Assembly (NCBI GenBank): GCA_021463865.1
Contig: JAJTXY010000006.1
Location: 62,001-126,000, forward strand
Source of the DNA: Anaerolineae bacterium
GTDB lineage: Bacteria; Chloroflexota; Anaerolineae; Aggregatilineales; J027
Length of the DNA stretch: 64,000 bases
Reading direction: 5' to 3'
The stretch's first letter is position 1. Every line of letters starts with the position of its first letter. Positions 33,491-41,402 of the stretch are shown here, piece after piece. The translations under genes were made by a program, and so were the position numbers. The notes under the pieces are model-generated. The model saw only the letters and a program-made list of their open reading frames with translations, made no database searches and was not told the DNA's origin.

Positions 33491-35188
33491 GTGGTCACAA
33501 AAACCGACGACCCGATGATCGGGCAAATCTTAGGGGATTATCGCATCGTTCGATTGTTGGGTAAAGGCGGCATGTCGCGGGTCTATTTGGCGACAGATCG
33601 TAATTTACAGCGTGATGTGGCGCTAAAAGTCATTACGCTTGATCGTGACAGGGCCAACGAATTGATGAAACGATTCAAGCGCGAGGCCCGCACCATCGGC
33701 AAACTGGATAGTCACCCTAATATTGTGACCGTTTATCGCTATGCCACCCAAGAAGATACGCATTACATGGCGATGCAGTTAATTCGGGGTGAGACGCTGA
33801 CCCAAATGTTGGGCCGTCTAAAACGCAAAAAGAGTTATATGCCCTATGCCGATGTGCTCAATATTATGCGGCAGGTGGCGGCGGCTTTGGATTATGCCCA
33901 TAAAAACCAGATTATCCATCGGGATGTAAAGCCTTCCAATATCATGGTTGAAGAAGACACTGGACGGGTGGTTTTGATGGATTTTGGTCTGGTGATGGAA
34001 GCTGGTACAGAAAGCACCCTCGGCACAGCGTTCGGGACGCCGCGCTATATCGCCCCTGAACAAGCGATCTCATCACAGCAGGCCGTCCCCCAAAGTGACA
34101 TTTACTCCTTAGGGGTGATCTTGTTTGAAATGCTGACCGGACAAGTGCCGTTTGATGAAGAATCTGCTATGAGCCTTGCCCTCAGCCATATCACCAATCC
34201 GCCTCCCTCCCCGCGTGAAATTCGGGCTGATTTGCCGGAATCTGTAACGAAAGTTGTCTTAAAGGCGCTGGAAAAACAACCCGAAAATCGTTTTCAATCG
34301 GCAAGTGAGATGGTCACGGCACTACAAGGTGCATTGGGTGAAATTCCCGCTGCCACCGAAATGCCCGTGCCTGCCCCAACCCCTGTGCCTATGAAATCGG
34401 GTGCGCCTGTGCCTCCGCCAAGTGCTGCGATGCTGGACGTGCCAACAGATACTCCAAGTAAAACACCTGCTAACGGGGTGGTTTCTCCGCCTGCCCCCAA
34501 AGCGGCGAAAAAGTCTGCGCCGAAGGCAGTCAAGGGCGAAGAAGTTCCAACTCCGCCACCCCCCAAGCCTGCACCGCCTGTAGCAGCAGTCTCGGACAAA
34601 AAAGCTAATAATCGTAAGCCCCTCTTCTATGGAATTGGGGGTATTGCAGCGCTTTTAATACTGGCCGCGATTTTGGCGTTAAGCGGAGTCTTGAGTGGCT
34701 CAGATGATGTACCTACTGACTCCGATGGAAATTCTGGCGGGCAATCCAATATCGAAACAAACAACAATGACGGCGATGGGAGTTTGAAGCTGATTTATGA
34801 CAATGACTCCCTCACCATTGTCAATATCTCTGAGCAAGTTCTGAATTTGACCGGTATTGGCTTCAATTCGCTGGATAACAATCGGATGTTCATTTCGCGT
34901 GATTTCGGTGCGCAAACCATGAGTACCTTTGAACCGGGGGAATGTATTCGGGTTTTTATTACGAACGAAGCACTGGCCGAATCTGAACTGTGCCAAGGCA
35001 TGAAAAAAAATGTGAGCTATTTTGCGAAAGATAGAGATAATTTCTATTGGGTGTGGAATTCAGAACTCAACAGTGACGCGGAATTTCGGCTCATTCTCAG
35101 CACCGAGACGCTCAAAACTTGTAAAGTTGGGCCAAATGAATGTACGGTCAACTGGCCTCAACTCGCGGAAACCACCACGGGACAATAG
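33491..35188 (+). CDS. Transmembrane Ser/Thr protein kinase (PknB/Hanks type)
   Basis: 565 residues, GTG start with AGGAAC upstream. Complete kinase domain (about 17-285): glycine loop LLGKGGMSRVY, catalytic Lys 46, HRDVKPSN with HRD at 143-145, DFG at 164-166 and APE at 188-190. A Pro/Ala/Lys-rich linker (about 286-375) leads to one membrane helix (about 377-401), an acidic linker, and an outside domain of ~145 residues with a possible disulfide pair (CKVGPNEC). PASTA repeats are absent and the ectodomain is not recognised. It forms a likely unit with the pseudo-receiver gene. Confidence 0.88.
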   Translation: MVTKTDDPMIGQILGDYRIVRLLGKGGMSRVYLATDRNLQRDVALKVITLDRDRANELMKRFKREARTIGKLDSHPNIVTVYRYATQEDTHYMAMQLIRGETLTQMLGRLKRKKSYMPYADVLNIMRQVAAALDYAHKNQIIHRDVKPSNIMVEEDTGRVVLMDFGLVMEAGTESTLGTAFGTPRYIAPEQAISSQQAVPQSDIYSLGVILFEMLTGQVPFDEESAMSLALSHITNPPPSPREIRADLPESVTKVVLKALEKQPENRFQSASEMVTALQGALGEIPAATEMPVPAPTPVPMKSGAPVPPPSAAMLDVPTDTPSKTPANGVVSPPAPKAAKKSAPKAVKGEEVPTPPPPKPAPPVAAVSDKKANNRKPLFYGIGGIAALLILAAILALSGVLSGSDDVPTDSDGNSGGQSNIETNNNDGDGSLKLIYDNDSLTIVNISEQVLNLTGIGFNSLDNNRMFISRDFGAQTMSTFEPGECIRVFITNEALAESELCQGMKKNVSYFAKDRDNFYWVWNSELNSDAEFRLILSTETLKTCKVGPNECTVNWPQLAETTTGQ

Positions 35189-35228
35189 CGGCCCGTTCAT
35201 GGCGGCTTGAACAACAAGGTCAGCTATT

Positions 35229-36095
35229 TTGAATCCGATTGGTGTTTCAATTGTTCCGTATACCCCCGCACAATATCGGGCGGTGTTGCAATTTAGCGCC
35301 CAACAGTTTCGCACCCATCATCATCTGGATTGGCGTCAGATAAATGAATGGCTGCGGGACGAATATCACCAAACTGTACTGGCCTATCGTCATAAAGAAC
35401 TAATTGGGGTGCTATCGGTTTCTGCCCCTCACAACGGCACGGCATGGCTGCGCTTGGTGTCGCTGCATGACCATACGCCTGAAAATGTGTTTGATGCTCT
35501 GCTACAAGCCACTCTATCCCGCTGTATCCAATCTGGCATTCACGAAATCGCGGTTCTGGAAATGGAATTTTGGCTGCAAGTTCTCTTGGAGAAAAGCGGC
35601 TTTAGTTCGCTTGACCAGATTGTTCATCTAATTCGAGAGGCTGCCCCGATTGAATATGAGCCGCCCCGCGATTTCAAAATTCGTTTGGTACACGGTCATG
35701 ATCTGCGGATTATAGAAACTATTGACCATGCTGCTTTTCCCTCCCTGTGGCACATGAGCCTGACCGATTTAGAAGGATCCAGCCATTATGCCGTCAGTTT
35801 TACGATGGCAGTGATGGAAAAACATGCCGTCGGTTATCAACTTTCAACTTCCTATTCGGATGGCATTCATCTGGCACGATTGGCGACATGGCCCTCAGCG
35901 CAAAAACGTGGCATTGGTCGAGCGCTAGTGGAGCGCCTTATTGCCCAATTTCCATATCGTGCCATTACCGTCAACACGCAATCCAGCAATGGAGCGGCGC
36001 GGCGGATTTATGAAAGTCTGGGTTTTGTTACCCAAAAAACGCCCACTCCGGTCTGGCATCTCGTACTCCGAACCCCAGCAGCCAACTTTGATTAA
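35229..36095 (+). CDS. Two-domain GNAT-family N-acetyltransferase-like protein
   Basis: 288 residues with a probable TTG start (AAGGT about 9 bases upstream). Two GNAT-like halves are visible. The second is complete, with LARLATWPSAQKRGIGRALVERLI containing the acetyl-CoA loop QKRGIG, followed by NTQSSNGAARRIYESLGF. The N-terminal half is a degenerate GNAT fold (WLRLVSLHDHTPENVFDALL). Substrate unknown. It lies between the kinase and KARI-like genes. Confidence 0.75.
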   Translation: MNPIGVSIVPYTPAQYRAVLQFSAQQFRTHHHLDWRQINEWLRDEYHQTVLAYRHKELIGVLSVSAPHNGTAWLRLVSLHDHTPENVFDALLQATLSRCIQSGIHEIAVLEMEFWLQVLLEKSGFSSLDQIVHLIREAAPIEYEPPRDFKIRLVHGHDLRIIETIDHAAFPSLWHMSLTDLEGSSHYAVSFTMAVMEKHAVGYQLSTSYSDGIHLARLATWPSAQKRGIGRALVERLIAQFPYRAITVNTQSSNGAARRIYESLGFVTQKTPTPVWHLVLRTPAANFD

Positions 36096-36126
36096 TATGA
36101 CCCTTTAGAAAAGTGGTTTATCTACT

Positions 36127-37125
36127 ATGACGACTATCTACTATGAAAAAGATGCCGATTTGCGAAATCTGCGCCAGCGGCAGATTACAGTGATTGGTTA
36201 TGGCAATCTGGGTCGTTCGGTGGCCCTCAATTTGCGTGACAGCGGCTATGATCTCATTGTTGGCAACCGCGAGGATGATTTTGCCCGTCTTGCCCGTAAT
36301 GATGGGTTTATCGTCACACCGATTACCCAAGCAGCACAAGGGGCGGACACCATTTTTCTGATGATTCCCGATGAAATCATGCCACAGGTGTATTTGGAGC
36401 ATATCGCGCCAAATTTACGCACCGGTGACATGCTGATTTTTGCATCGGGCTATAACATCGCGTTTGGCTACATCGAACCGCCGAATCATGTGGATGCTGG
36501 TTTGATCGCCCCTCGCACGCTCGGCATTGGGGTACGTGATGGTTATTTGAATGGGTTGGGGTATCCCTGCTATGTTTCGGTTGCGCAAGATGGATCGGGA
36601 CGGGCATGGGAGTATTTATTGGCGTTAGCTGCCGCGATTGGAGCGTTGCGACAGGGCGCGATTGAGGTCTCGTTTAATCAGGAAGTCGAAATTGACCTCT
36701 TTATCCATCAGGCCGTCTTATCGGCGATTCACAGCACGCTGCTGGCCGCCGCTGATGTCCTCATCCGTGAAGGTTATCCGCCCGAAGTAGCGCTCACCGA
36801 GCTATATTTATCCGGTGAATTGGGCATGTTGTTTTCGCGGGCAGGTATTACAGGCCTAACCAATGCGTTGCATATGTTTTCACCCGCCGGACAATATGGC
36901 ATCATGTCCCGTACAGAGCGCTTCCAAGAGGTCAAAATGCAGCGTCAATTGGAATCTATCCTCGACAACATCCGACAAGGGAATTTTGCCCAAGAATGGG
37001 TTTCGGAATCTGCAGATGGCTATCCCCGTCTAAAAGCCTTACAGCGGCGTTTTCAATCAAGTGCCTTGTGGCGTTTTGAACGCGAGGTATTGGACATGTT
37101 GCGTGGTCTGCCACCTGATGCTTAA
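36127..37125 (+). CDS. Ketol-acid reductoisomerase-like protein with altered metal site
   Basis: 332 residues. The N-terminal Rossmann domain has VIGYGNLGRSVALNLRDSG, the KARI dinucleotide motif, and the C-terminal knotted domain contains EVEIDLFIHQAVL and GYPPEVALTELYLSGE. Compared with class I KARI, D190 and the first C-terminal Glu (E225) are kept, but the Glu of DLFGEQ is His 194, the second C-terminal Glu position is Ser 229, and the catalytic Lys of APKGPGH is Arg 130. The conserved serine is retained (S252). True IlvC enzymes convert acetolactate in branched-chain amino-acid synthesis, and no ilvB/ilvH/ilvD gene is near. It is probably a paralogue with a different reaction, or inactive. 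Confidence 0.7.
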   Translation: MTTIYYEKDADLRNLRQRQITVIGYGNLGRSVALNLRDSGYDLIVGNREDDFARLARNDGFIVTPITQAAQGADTIFLMIPDEIMPQVYLEHIAPNLRTGDMLIFASGYNIAFGYIEPPNHVDAGLIAPRTLGIGVRDGYLNGLGYPCYVSVAQDGSGRAWEYLLALAAAIGALRQGAIEVSFNQEVEIDLFIHQAVLSAIHSTLLAAADVLIREGYPPEVALTELYLSGELGMLFSRAGITGLTNALHMFSPAGQYGIMSRTERFQEVKMQRQLESILDNIRQGNFAQEWVSESADGYPRLKALQRRFQSSALWRFEREVLDMLRGLPPDA

Positions 37126-37215
37126 AAATAGGCAATTGCTCACTCTCCATTCCTAAAATTTCTGCGCTATACTCGTATTTTAAGTTTCATATTTTCTGAG
37201 CAGGGAAAATACCCA

Positions 37216-37614
37216 ATGGAAAATCGCAAAATCCGCGTACTGATTGCCAAACCCGGCCTTGATGGGCATGACCGGGGCGCCAAAGTGATTGCCCGCAGTC
37301 TGCGCGATGCCGGAATGGAAGTGATCTATACGGGCCTGCGCCAAACCCCCGAAATGATTGTGGAAGCGGCGCTGCAAGAAGATGTGGATGTCATTGGCAT
37401 GTCTATTCTATCCGGCGCACACATGGCGTTGACCCCGCGTGTGATCGAGTTAATGCACGAAAACGGATTGGACGATGTAAAGGTCATTATTGGTGGCATT
37501 ATCCCCGATGAAGATGTTCCGGCGCTCAAGTCAATGGGGGTGAGCGAGGTTTTTGGCCCCGGTACCAACACCGATGACATTGTAAAACATATCCGCACGG
37601 TTGTTTCTGTCTGA
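37216..37614 (+). CDS. Cobalamin-binding small subunit of methylmalonyl-CoA-type mutase
   Basis: 132 residues with AGGGAA upstream of the ATG. The B12-binding motif D-x-H-x-x-G is visible as [13 protein letters not shown], followed by MSILSGAH and [11 protein letters not shown], the lower-ligand and nucleotide-tail pockets of the mutase family. It is the stand-alone small subunit of split mutases (MCM or isobutyryl-CoA mutase type). The large catalytic subunit is not in the window. MeaB follows 14 bp later, consistent with mutase maintenance. Confidence 0.88.
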   Translation: MENRKIRVLIAKPGLDGHDRGAKVIARSLRDAGMEVIYTGLRQTPEMIVEAALQEDVDVIGMSILSGAHMALTPRVIELMHENGLDDVKVIIGGIIPDEDVPALKSMGVSEVFGPGTNTDDIVKHIRTVVSV

Positions 37615-37628
37615 TAGAAGGATTGTCT

Positions 37629-38651
37629 GTGTTAAAAACGTCTCCAGAAACACTCGTCAGCCAATTGCTGGCGGGTAACCGTCGTGCTTTAGCCCGCACC
37701 ATTACTGCCGTTGAGAATGAAATTCCTGAGTCGGTTGAAATCCTAAAAACACTCTATCCCCATACAGGTCACGCCTACACCATTGGAATCACGGGCGCAC
37801 CGGGTACAGGCAAAAGTTGCCTCGTGACTGCCCTAACCCAACATCTCCGCAAGCAGGGCAAAACGGTTGGCATTATCGCGGTTGACCCCACCAGCCCCTT
37901 TACTGGCGGCGCGGTCTTGGGGGATCGTTTTCGGATGCGCGACCTCTCTGGTGATAATGGGGTGTTTATCCGCAGTATGGCGAGTCGTGGTCAATTGGGT
38001 GGCTTGGCGCGTACTACCTATGATGTCATGCGGGTGATGGATGCCGCTGGTTTCGACATCATCATTATTGAAACGGTGGGGGCAGGCCAAAATGAGGTTG
38101 AAATCGTGAAGGCCGCCGACACTACGATTGTGGTTGAGGCTCCCGGTCTCGGTGATGATATTCAAGCGATTAAGGCAGGCATTTTGGAAATTGCCGATAT
38201 TTTGGTGGTCAACAAGGCCGATAGTCCGTTGGTGCAAAATACCGTGCGTGCGCTTAAAGCTATGCTCGATTTAGGGCATCGTCAGCGCGTGGTCGCTCAT
38301 CATGGTCAATTGATGACCCAAACCGATAGCACAGGTGCGCCGGAATATGATTTCCGTGAAGTGCCTATTATCCAAACGGTAGCAATTCATGGGCAAGGTG
38401 TCCCGGAGTTGGCCGAAGCGATTGATGCACACCGTAGCTATTTGGCGGAAAGCGGGATTCGCCAAGATCGCCAACGAGCGCGTTTAGAAAGTGAATTGAT
38501 TGCACGGCTGCGCGAGACGTTGCTCAAAAATCTGCTGTCAGCGGTGCCAGACGACCAACTTGAAGGATTGGTCGAACAAATGATGACCCGCGACACTGAC
38601 CCGATGAGCGCCGTCCACACCCTCTTAAATTATCAGGCTAGGAAATCATGA
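37629..38651 (+). CDS. meaB: MeaB/ArgK-family G-protein chaperone of B12-dependent mutase
   Basis: 340 residues from the GTG at 37629 (AAGGA 7 bases upstream); a TTG at 37623 is too close to it. Walker A is GAPGTGKS (56-63). Switch and base motifs include GIIAVDPTSPFTGGAVLGDR, ETVGAGQNEVEI and VVNKADSP. MeaB couples GTP hydrolysis to loading and protection of adenosylcobalamin in methylmalonyl-CoA mutase. It is directly downstream of the B12-binding subunit and overlaps the next gene as ATGA. Confidence 0.92.
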   Translation: MLKTSPETLVSQLLAGNRRALARTITAVENEIPESVEILKTLYPHTGHAYTIGITGAPGTGKSCLVTALTQHLRKQGKTVGIIAVDPTSPFTGGAVLGDRFRMRDLSGDNGVFIRSMASRGQLGGLARTTYDVMRVMDAAGFDIIIIETVGAGQNEVEIVKAADTTIVVEAPGLGDDIQAIKAGILEIADILVVNKADSPLVQNTVRALKAMLDLGHRQRVVAHHGQLMTQTDSTGAPEYDFREVPIIQTVAIHGQGVPELAEAIDAHRSYLAESGIRQDRQRARLESELIARLRETLLKNLLSAVPDDQLEGLVEQMMTRDTDPMSAVHTLLNYQARKS

Positions 38652-38920
38652 ACACCATTATTTTGCTGCTGTTTCTAATCATGGGCATTGGAGTGATGGC
38701 CTATGGCGTGCGGATCATCATCAAAAAATCCGCCAATGTCTATCGGCAGGGCCAAATGCGCCAATATGAGGGTCAGGCGGCCCAAATGGTCGGCATTGGG
38801 ACAGCCCTTGCTGGCTTAGGGATGACCTTGATTGGGCTGGGGGGCTGGGGGTTGCTGCTGTTTGGCCTTATCGGAGCAACCTTGTATTTTGTGATGGTGA
38901 ATCTCGCGGATCGTCGCTAG
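38648..38920 (+). CDS. Small two- to three-helix membrane protein, function unknown
   Basis: 90 residues. Helix 1 (about 2-23), a basic/Gln-rich loop (KKSANVYRQGQMRQYEGQ) and two adjacent helices in the second half (about 48-82). Its ATG overlaps the meaB stop (ATGA), so it is translationally coupled. No recognised family. Confidence 0.65.
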   Translation: MNTIILLLFLIMGIGVMAYGVRIIIKKSANVYRQGQMRQYEGQAAQMVGIGTALAGLGMTLIGLGGWGLLLFGLIGATLYFVMVNLADRR

Positions 38921-39032
38921 GTCGAAACTAAACTCTATCTCTATAACGCTCCCTTTCTAAGCTATAATAGATGGTTGAATTTGAGATTTCCCCTCACTTT
39001 CGGCTTGACCGCTTCCAAGATAGGGCGTATGA

Positions 39033-39845
39033 ATGCACCTGACACCAGAGACCATTGAAGAATACTTCTCACGATATGAGTGGAGCTATACCCGCAGCAG
39101 CGAAAACACATGGATTACAGGGGTGCGAACTTCGGTTTCCTCCTTTCGAATTTTCATTCGGCTAAGTGAGCATTGGATTTATTTTGTCATCAATCCGTTT
39201 GTGGTGGCCCCACCCAATGCCGAAGACCGCCTGCGCTTTTACTATCATGTCCTGCGCCTTAACCTTGATATGAACATGGCAAAATTTGGCCTCGATAGCG
39301 ATGGCGATTTGTTCCTTGCGGTTGAACTGCCTACCGAGAATTTTGGCTACAGCCATTTCGCGGATGCGCTGAACGGGGTATCGCATCATGCCGAACGCCT
39401 TTACAGCGAGGTGTTTAATCTGGCCCACAATGCCACCCTGCTGCATGGTCGTTATGACGATGAATTGCGTGGTGACGATCTACCCAAACGTGAACTCCCT
39501 CCTCCCTCCCGCCCGTTGGATGATATGGATTTACCCGAAGATTTGAATGACAGCAGCGAAATCGGGCCAATTATCGCGGGCAAAGAGGTGCGTATCGTGG
39601 ATGGTGAAGACGGCAACCCGCGTATTGAATTCGAAACCGCCCATGATTTGGACGAACCCGACGATTTGCCCCCCAACATTGCACCTGAGGCCGATAGTGG
39701 ATTGGCGCTTTTGGATGATGCTGGTGAATCATCGGTTGATGCCCCGCGCAATGAAGGCAATCAGCGGGATGGCGATGAACCTGAATCCCCCCACGCGGAT
39801 TCGACAGAAAAGCTGGACGATAAAGACGAAGAAGAGGACGATTAA
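39033..39845 (+). CDS. YbjN-like domain protein with an acidic disordered tail
   Basis: 270 residues. Residues 1-140 match the YbjN/type III chaperone-like alpha/beta fold (LTPETIEEYFSRYEWSYTR, FRIFIRLSEHWIYFVINPF, LRLNLDMNMAKFGLDSDGDL). The remaining ~125 residues are rich in Asp, Glu, Pro and Ser (DDLPKRELPPPSRPLDDMDL) and end in KDEEEDD, so they are probably unstructured. YbjN domains are linked to protein-protein contacts but their role is mostly unknown. Confidence 0.65.
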   Translation: MHLTPETIEEYFSRYEWSYTRSSENTWITGVRTSVSSFRIFIRLSEHWIYFVINPFVVAPPNAEDRLRFYYHVLRLNLDMNMAKFGLDSDGDLFLAVELPTENFGYSHFADALNGVSHHAERLYSEVFNLAHNATLLHGRYDDELRGDDLPKRELPPPSRPLDDMDLPEDLNDSSEIGPIIAGKEVRIVDGEDGNPRIEFETAHDLDEPDDLPPNIAPEADSGLALLDDAGESSVDAPRNEGNQRDGDEPESPHADSTEKLDDKDEEEDD

Positions 39846-39849
39846 TCCT

Positions 39850-39885
39850 CTGTTGACTGCTGTGAGTATTTTAGTGAGTCAACAG
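39850..39885 (+). repeat. Inverted repeat after the YbjN-like gene
   Basis: CTGTTGACT (39850-39858) and AGTCAACAG (39877-39885) are perfect inverted repeats around an 18-base loop. No T tract follows, so terminator function is doubtful. Confidence 0.4.
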
Positions 39886-39945
39886 TGAGACCAAAGCATC
39901 AAAATATCACCGCTTTAGTCAAGGATTAACGGATAGGATAGGCCC

Positions 39946-40527
39946 ATGCGTCCAGAAAATAAACCCCGCCTGCATTTTCTCAGCCTTGCAATTGCCGCAA
40001 TTGGATTGGCAGTCGTGGGGCTGTTTGCTTTTGGTGTCTGGCTAGAGACCCCCGGTGAAAATAACGAGATTGATTCGTTTACGGGTTTTGACCTCGCGGC
40101 CCGAAATGTCAATTTCACTGAAGATTTCCCCTCCGGTATCATGTTCATCTTGCCGATTGTAGCAGGTGCGATGACGTTCCAATTTTATCGGCGCATTGCC
40201 ACCACCGAGCGCCCCGGCAGTCGTGTCAATAACGCATTGATGCTGCTGTTGGGCATTGGGGTGGTGCTGTTGTGGGTACGGACGTATACCCTCAATGTGA
40301 CCGATGCGCTCAACGAGAGCCTTTTTGTCACGTCTGGCGAACATGCTCCTTATACGAATGGTGACATCATTCGTGACTTTTTCACATCAGAAATCTGGCT
40401 TTGTTTGGCCTTGTCTGTGATATTATTGATTTTGCCGTTTTTTGATAAACGACCTGCCGCTGCTTCGATTTTTCTAAACCCTGAGCGACAGGGCAATTTC
40501 AAACCTAAAGCTGGAAAATACAAATGA
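39946..40527 (+). CDS. Membrane protein of unknown function
   Basis: 193 residues with AGGATAGG just upstream. Four hydrophobic segments (about 11-34, 65-80, 97-113 and 146-163). The first external loop is acidic (TPGENNEIDSFTGFDLAARN) and includes a short charged loop before the second helix. No family recognised. Its stop overlaps the prephenate dehydratase start (ATGA), suggesting coupling to the aromatic amino-acid gene. Confidence 0.6.
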   Translation: MRPENKPRLHFLSLAIAAIGLAVVGLFAFGVWLETPGENNEIDSFTGFDLAARNVNFTEDFPSGIMFILPIVAGAMTFQFYRRIATTERPGSRVNNALMLLLGIGVVLLWVRTYTLNVTDALNESLFVTSGEHAPYTNGDIIRDFFTSEIWLCLALSVILLILPFFDKRPAAASIFLNPERQGNFKPKAGKYK

Positions 40528-41402
40528 GTCCAATTATTGTTACCTTTCAAGGTGAGCACGGGGCCTATTCCGAAGAAGCCGTTCGTCAGCATTTTGGCCG
40601 AGAGGTTGAAACCCTCCCCTGTCCCAATTTTCAATGCCTGTTTGAAGCCGTGCTAACCGGACAAGCGACTTATGGGATGCTGCCCGTTGAGAATGCGCTT
40701 GCTGGAACTGTTGCCCAAAGTTACGAACTACTATTTGAACATGACATGCGGGTGCAGGCCGAAGTTGTTTTGCGTGTCCAACATATGCTGCTTGCCCCTG
40801 CTGGAACCAAATTGTCGGACATTAAGCGTGTGAAATCGCATCCACAGGCATTGGCCCAGTGTGAAGGGTATCTGCGCCGACGTGGATTTGAGGCGGTAGT
40901 GGCCTATGATACGGCTGGCAGTGCTCGTGATCTTGCTGCGAACCCTGAACCGCATACCGCCTCGATTGCCAGTGCGCTGGCAGGTGAATTGTATGGCCTC
41001 ACGGTGTTGGAGCGGGGGGTTGAAGACGAACCCTATAATTCCACGCGCTTTTTTGTGATTGGCCTGCATGATGCCCCCCGTACCGAAGGCCCACAGAAAA
41101 CCTCAATTGTTTTTGCCGTGCGCCATCGTCCAGCGGCTCTCTACGAATGTCTAGGGGCATTTGCACGACACGAGGTCAACCTTACTAAGCTAGAATCTCG
41201 TCCCATGCGCTCCAAAGCATGGCAATATTGGTTTTATCTGGATTTTGAAGGACATGCCGAAGACCCGCAGTGTAAACAGGCCTTGATGGGGCTGCTGCAA
41301 AGCGCCTCAATGGTCAAATTACTTGGTTCCTACCCGGCGGCGACATCTGTGCTTATGCCTGAAAACGACAATGGACATGCTCAACGTGGAGGCAAACAAT
41401 GA
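40524..41402 (+). CDS. pheA: Prephenate dehydratase
   Basis: 292 residues. Catalytic domain with VTFQGEHGAYSEEAV, LPVENALAGTVAQSYELL and the conserved NSTRFFVIG (the TRF motif) near residue 175, followed by a C-terminal ACT domain with KTSIVFAVRHRPAALYECLGAF and NLTKLESRPM, which senses phenylalanine. It converts prephenate to phenylpyruvate in phenylalanine synthesis. It overlaps the genes on both sides by 4 bp, so is in an operon with threonine synthase. Confidence 0.93.
   Translation: MSPIIVTFQGEHGAYSEEAVRQHFGREVETLPCPNFQCLFEAVLTGQATYGMLPVENALAGTVAQSYELLFEHDMRVQAEVVLRVQHMLLAPAGTKLSDIKRVKSHPQALAQCEGYLRRRGFEAVVAYDTAGSARDLAANPEPHTASIASALAGELYGLTVLERGVEDEPYNSTRFFVIGLHDAPRTEGPQKTSIVFAVRHRPAALYECLGAFARHEVNLTKLESRPMRSKAWQYWFYLDFEGHAEDPQCKQALMGLLQSASMVKLLGSYPAATSVLMPENDNGHAQRGGKQ

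Noticed and set aside
36127..37125. Assignment of the gene as ilvC
   Set aside because: Key metal ligands and the catalytic Lys differ and no branched-chain genes are adjacent, so the symbol was withheld.
37126..37215. Possible cobalamin riboswitch before the B12-binding subunit
   Set aside because: The gap is only 90 bases and shows no B12-box-like sequence or elaborate secondary structure.
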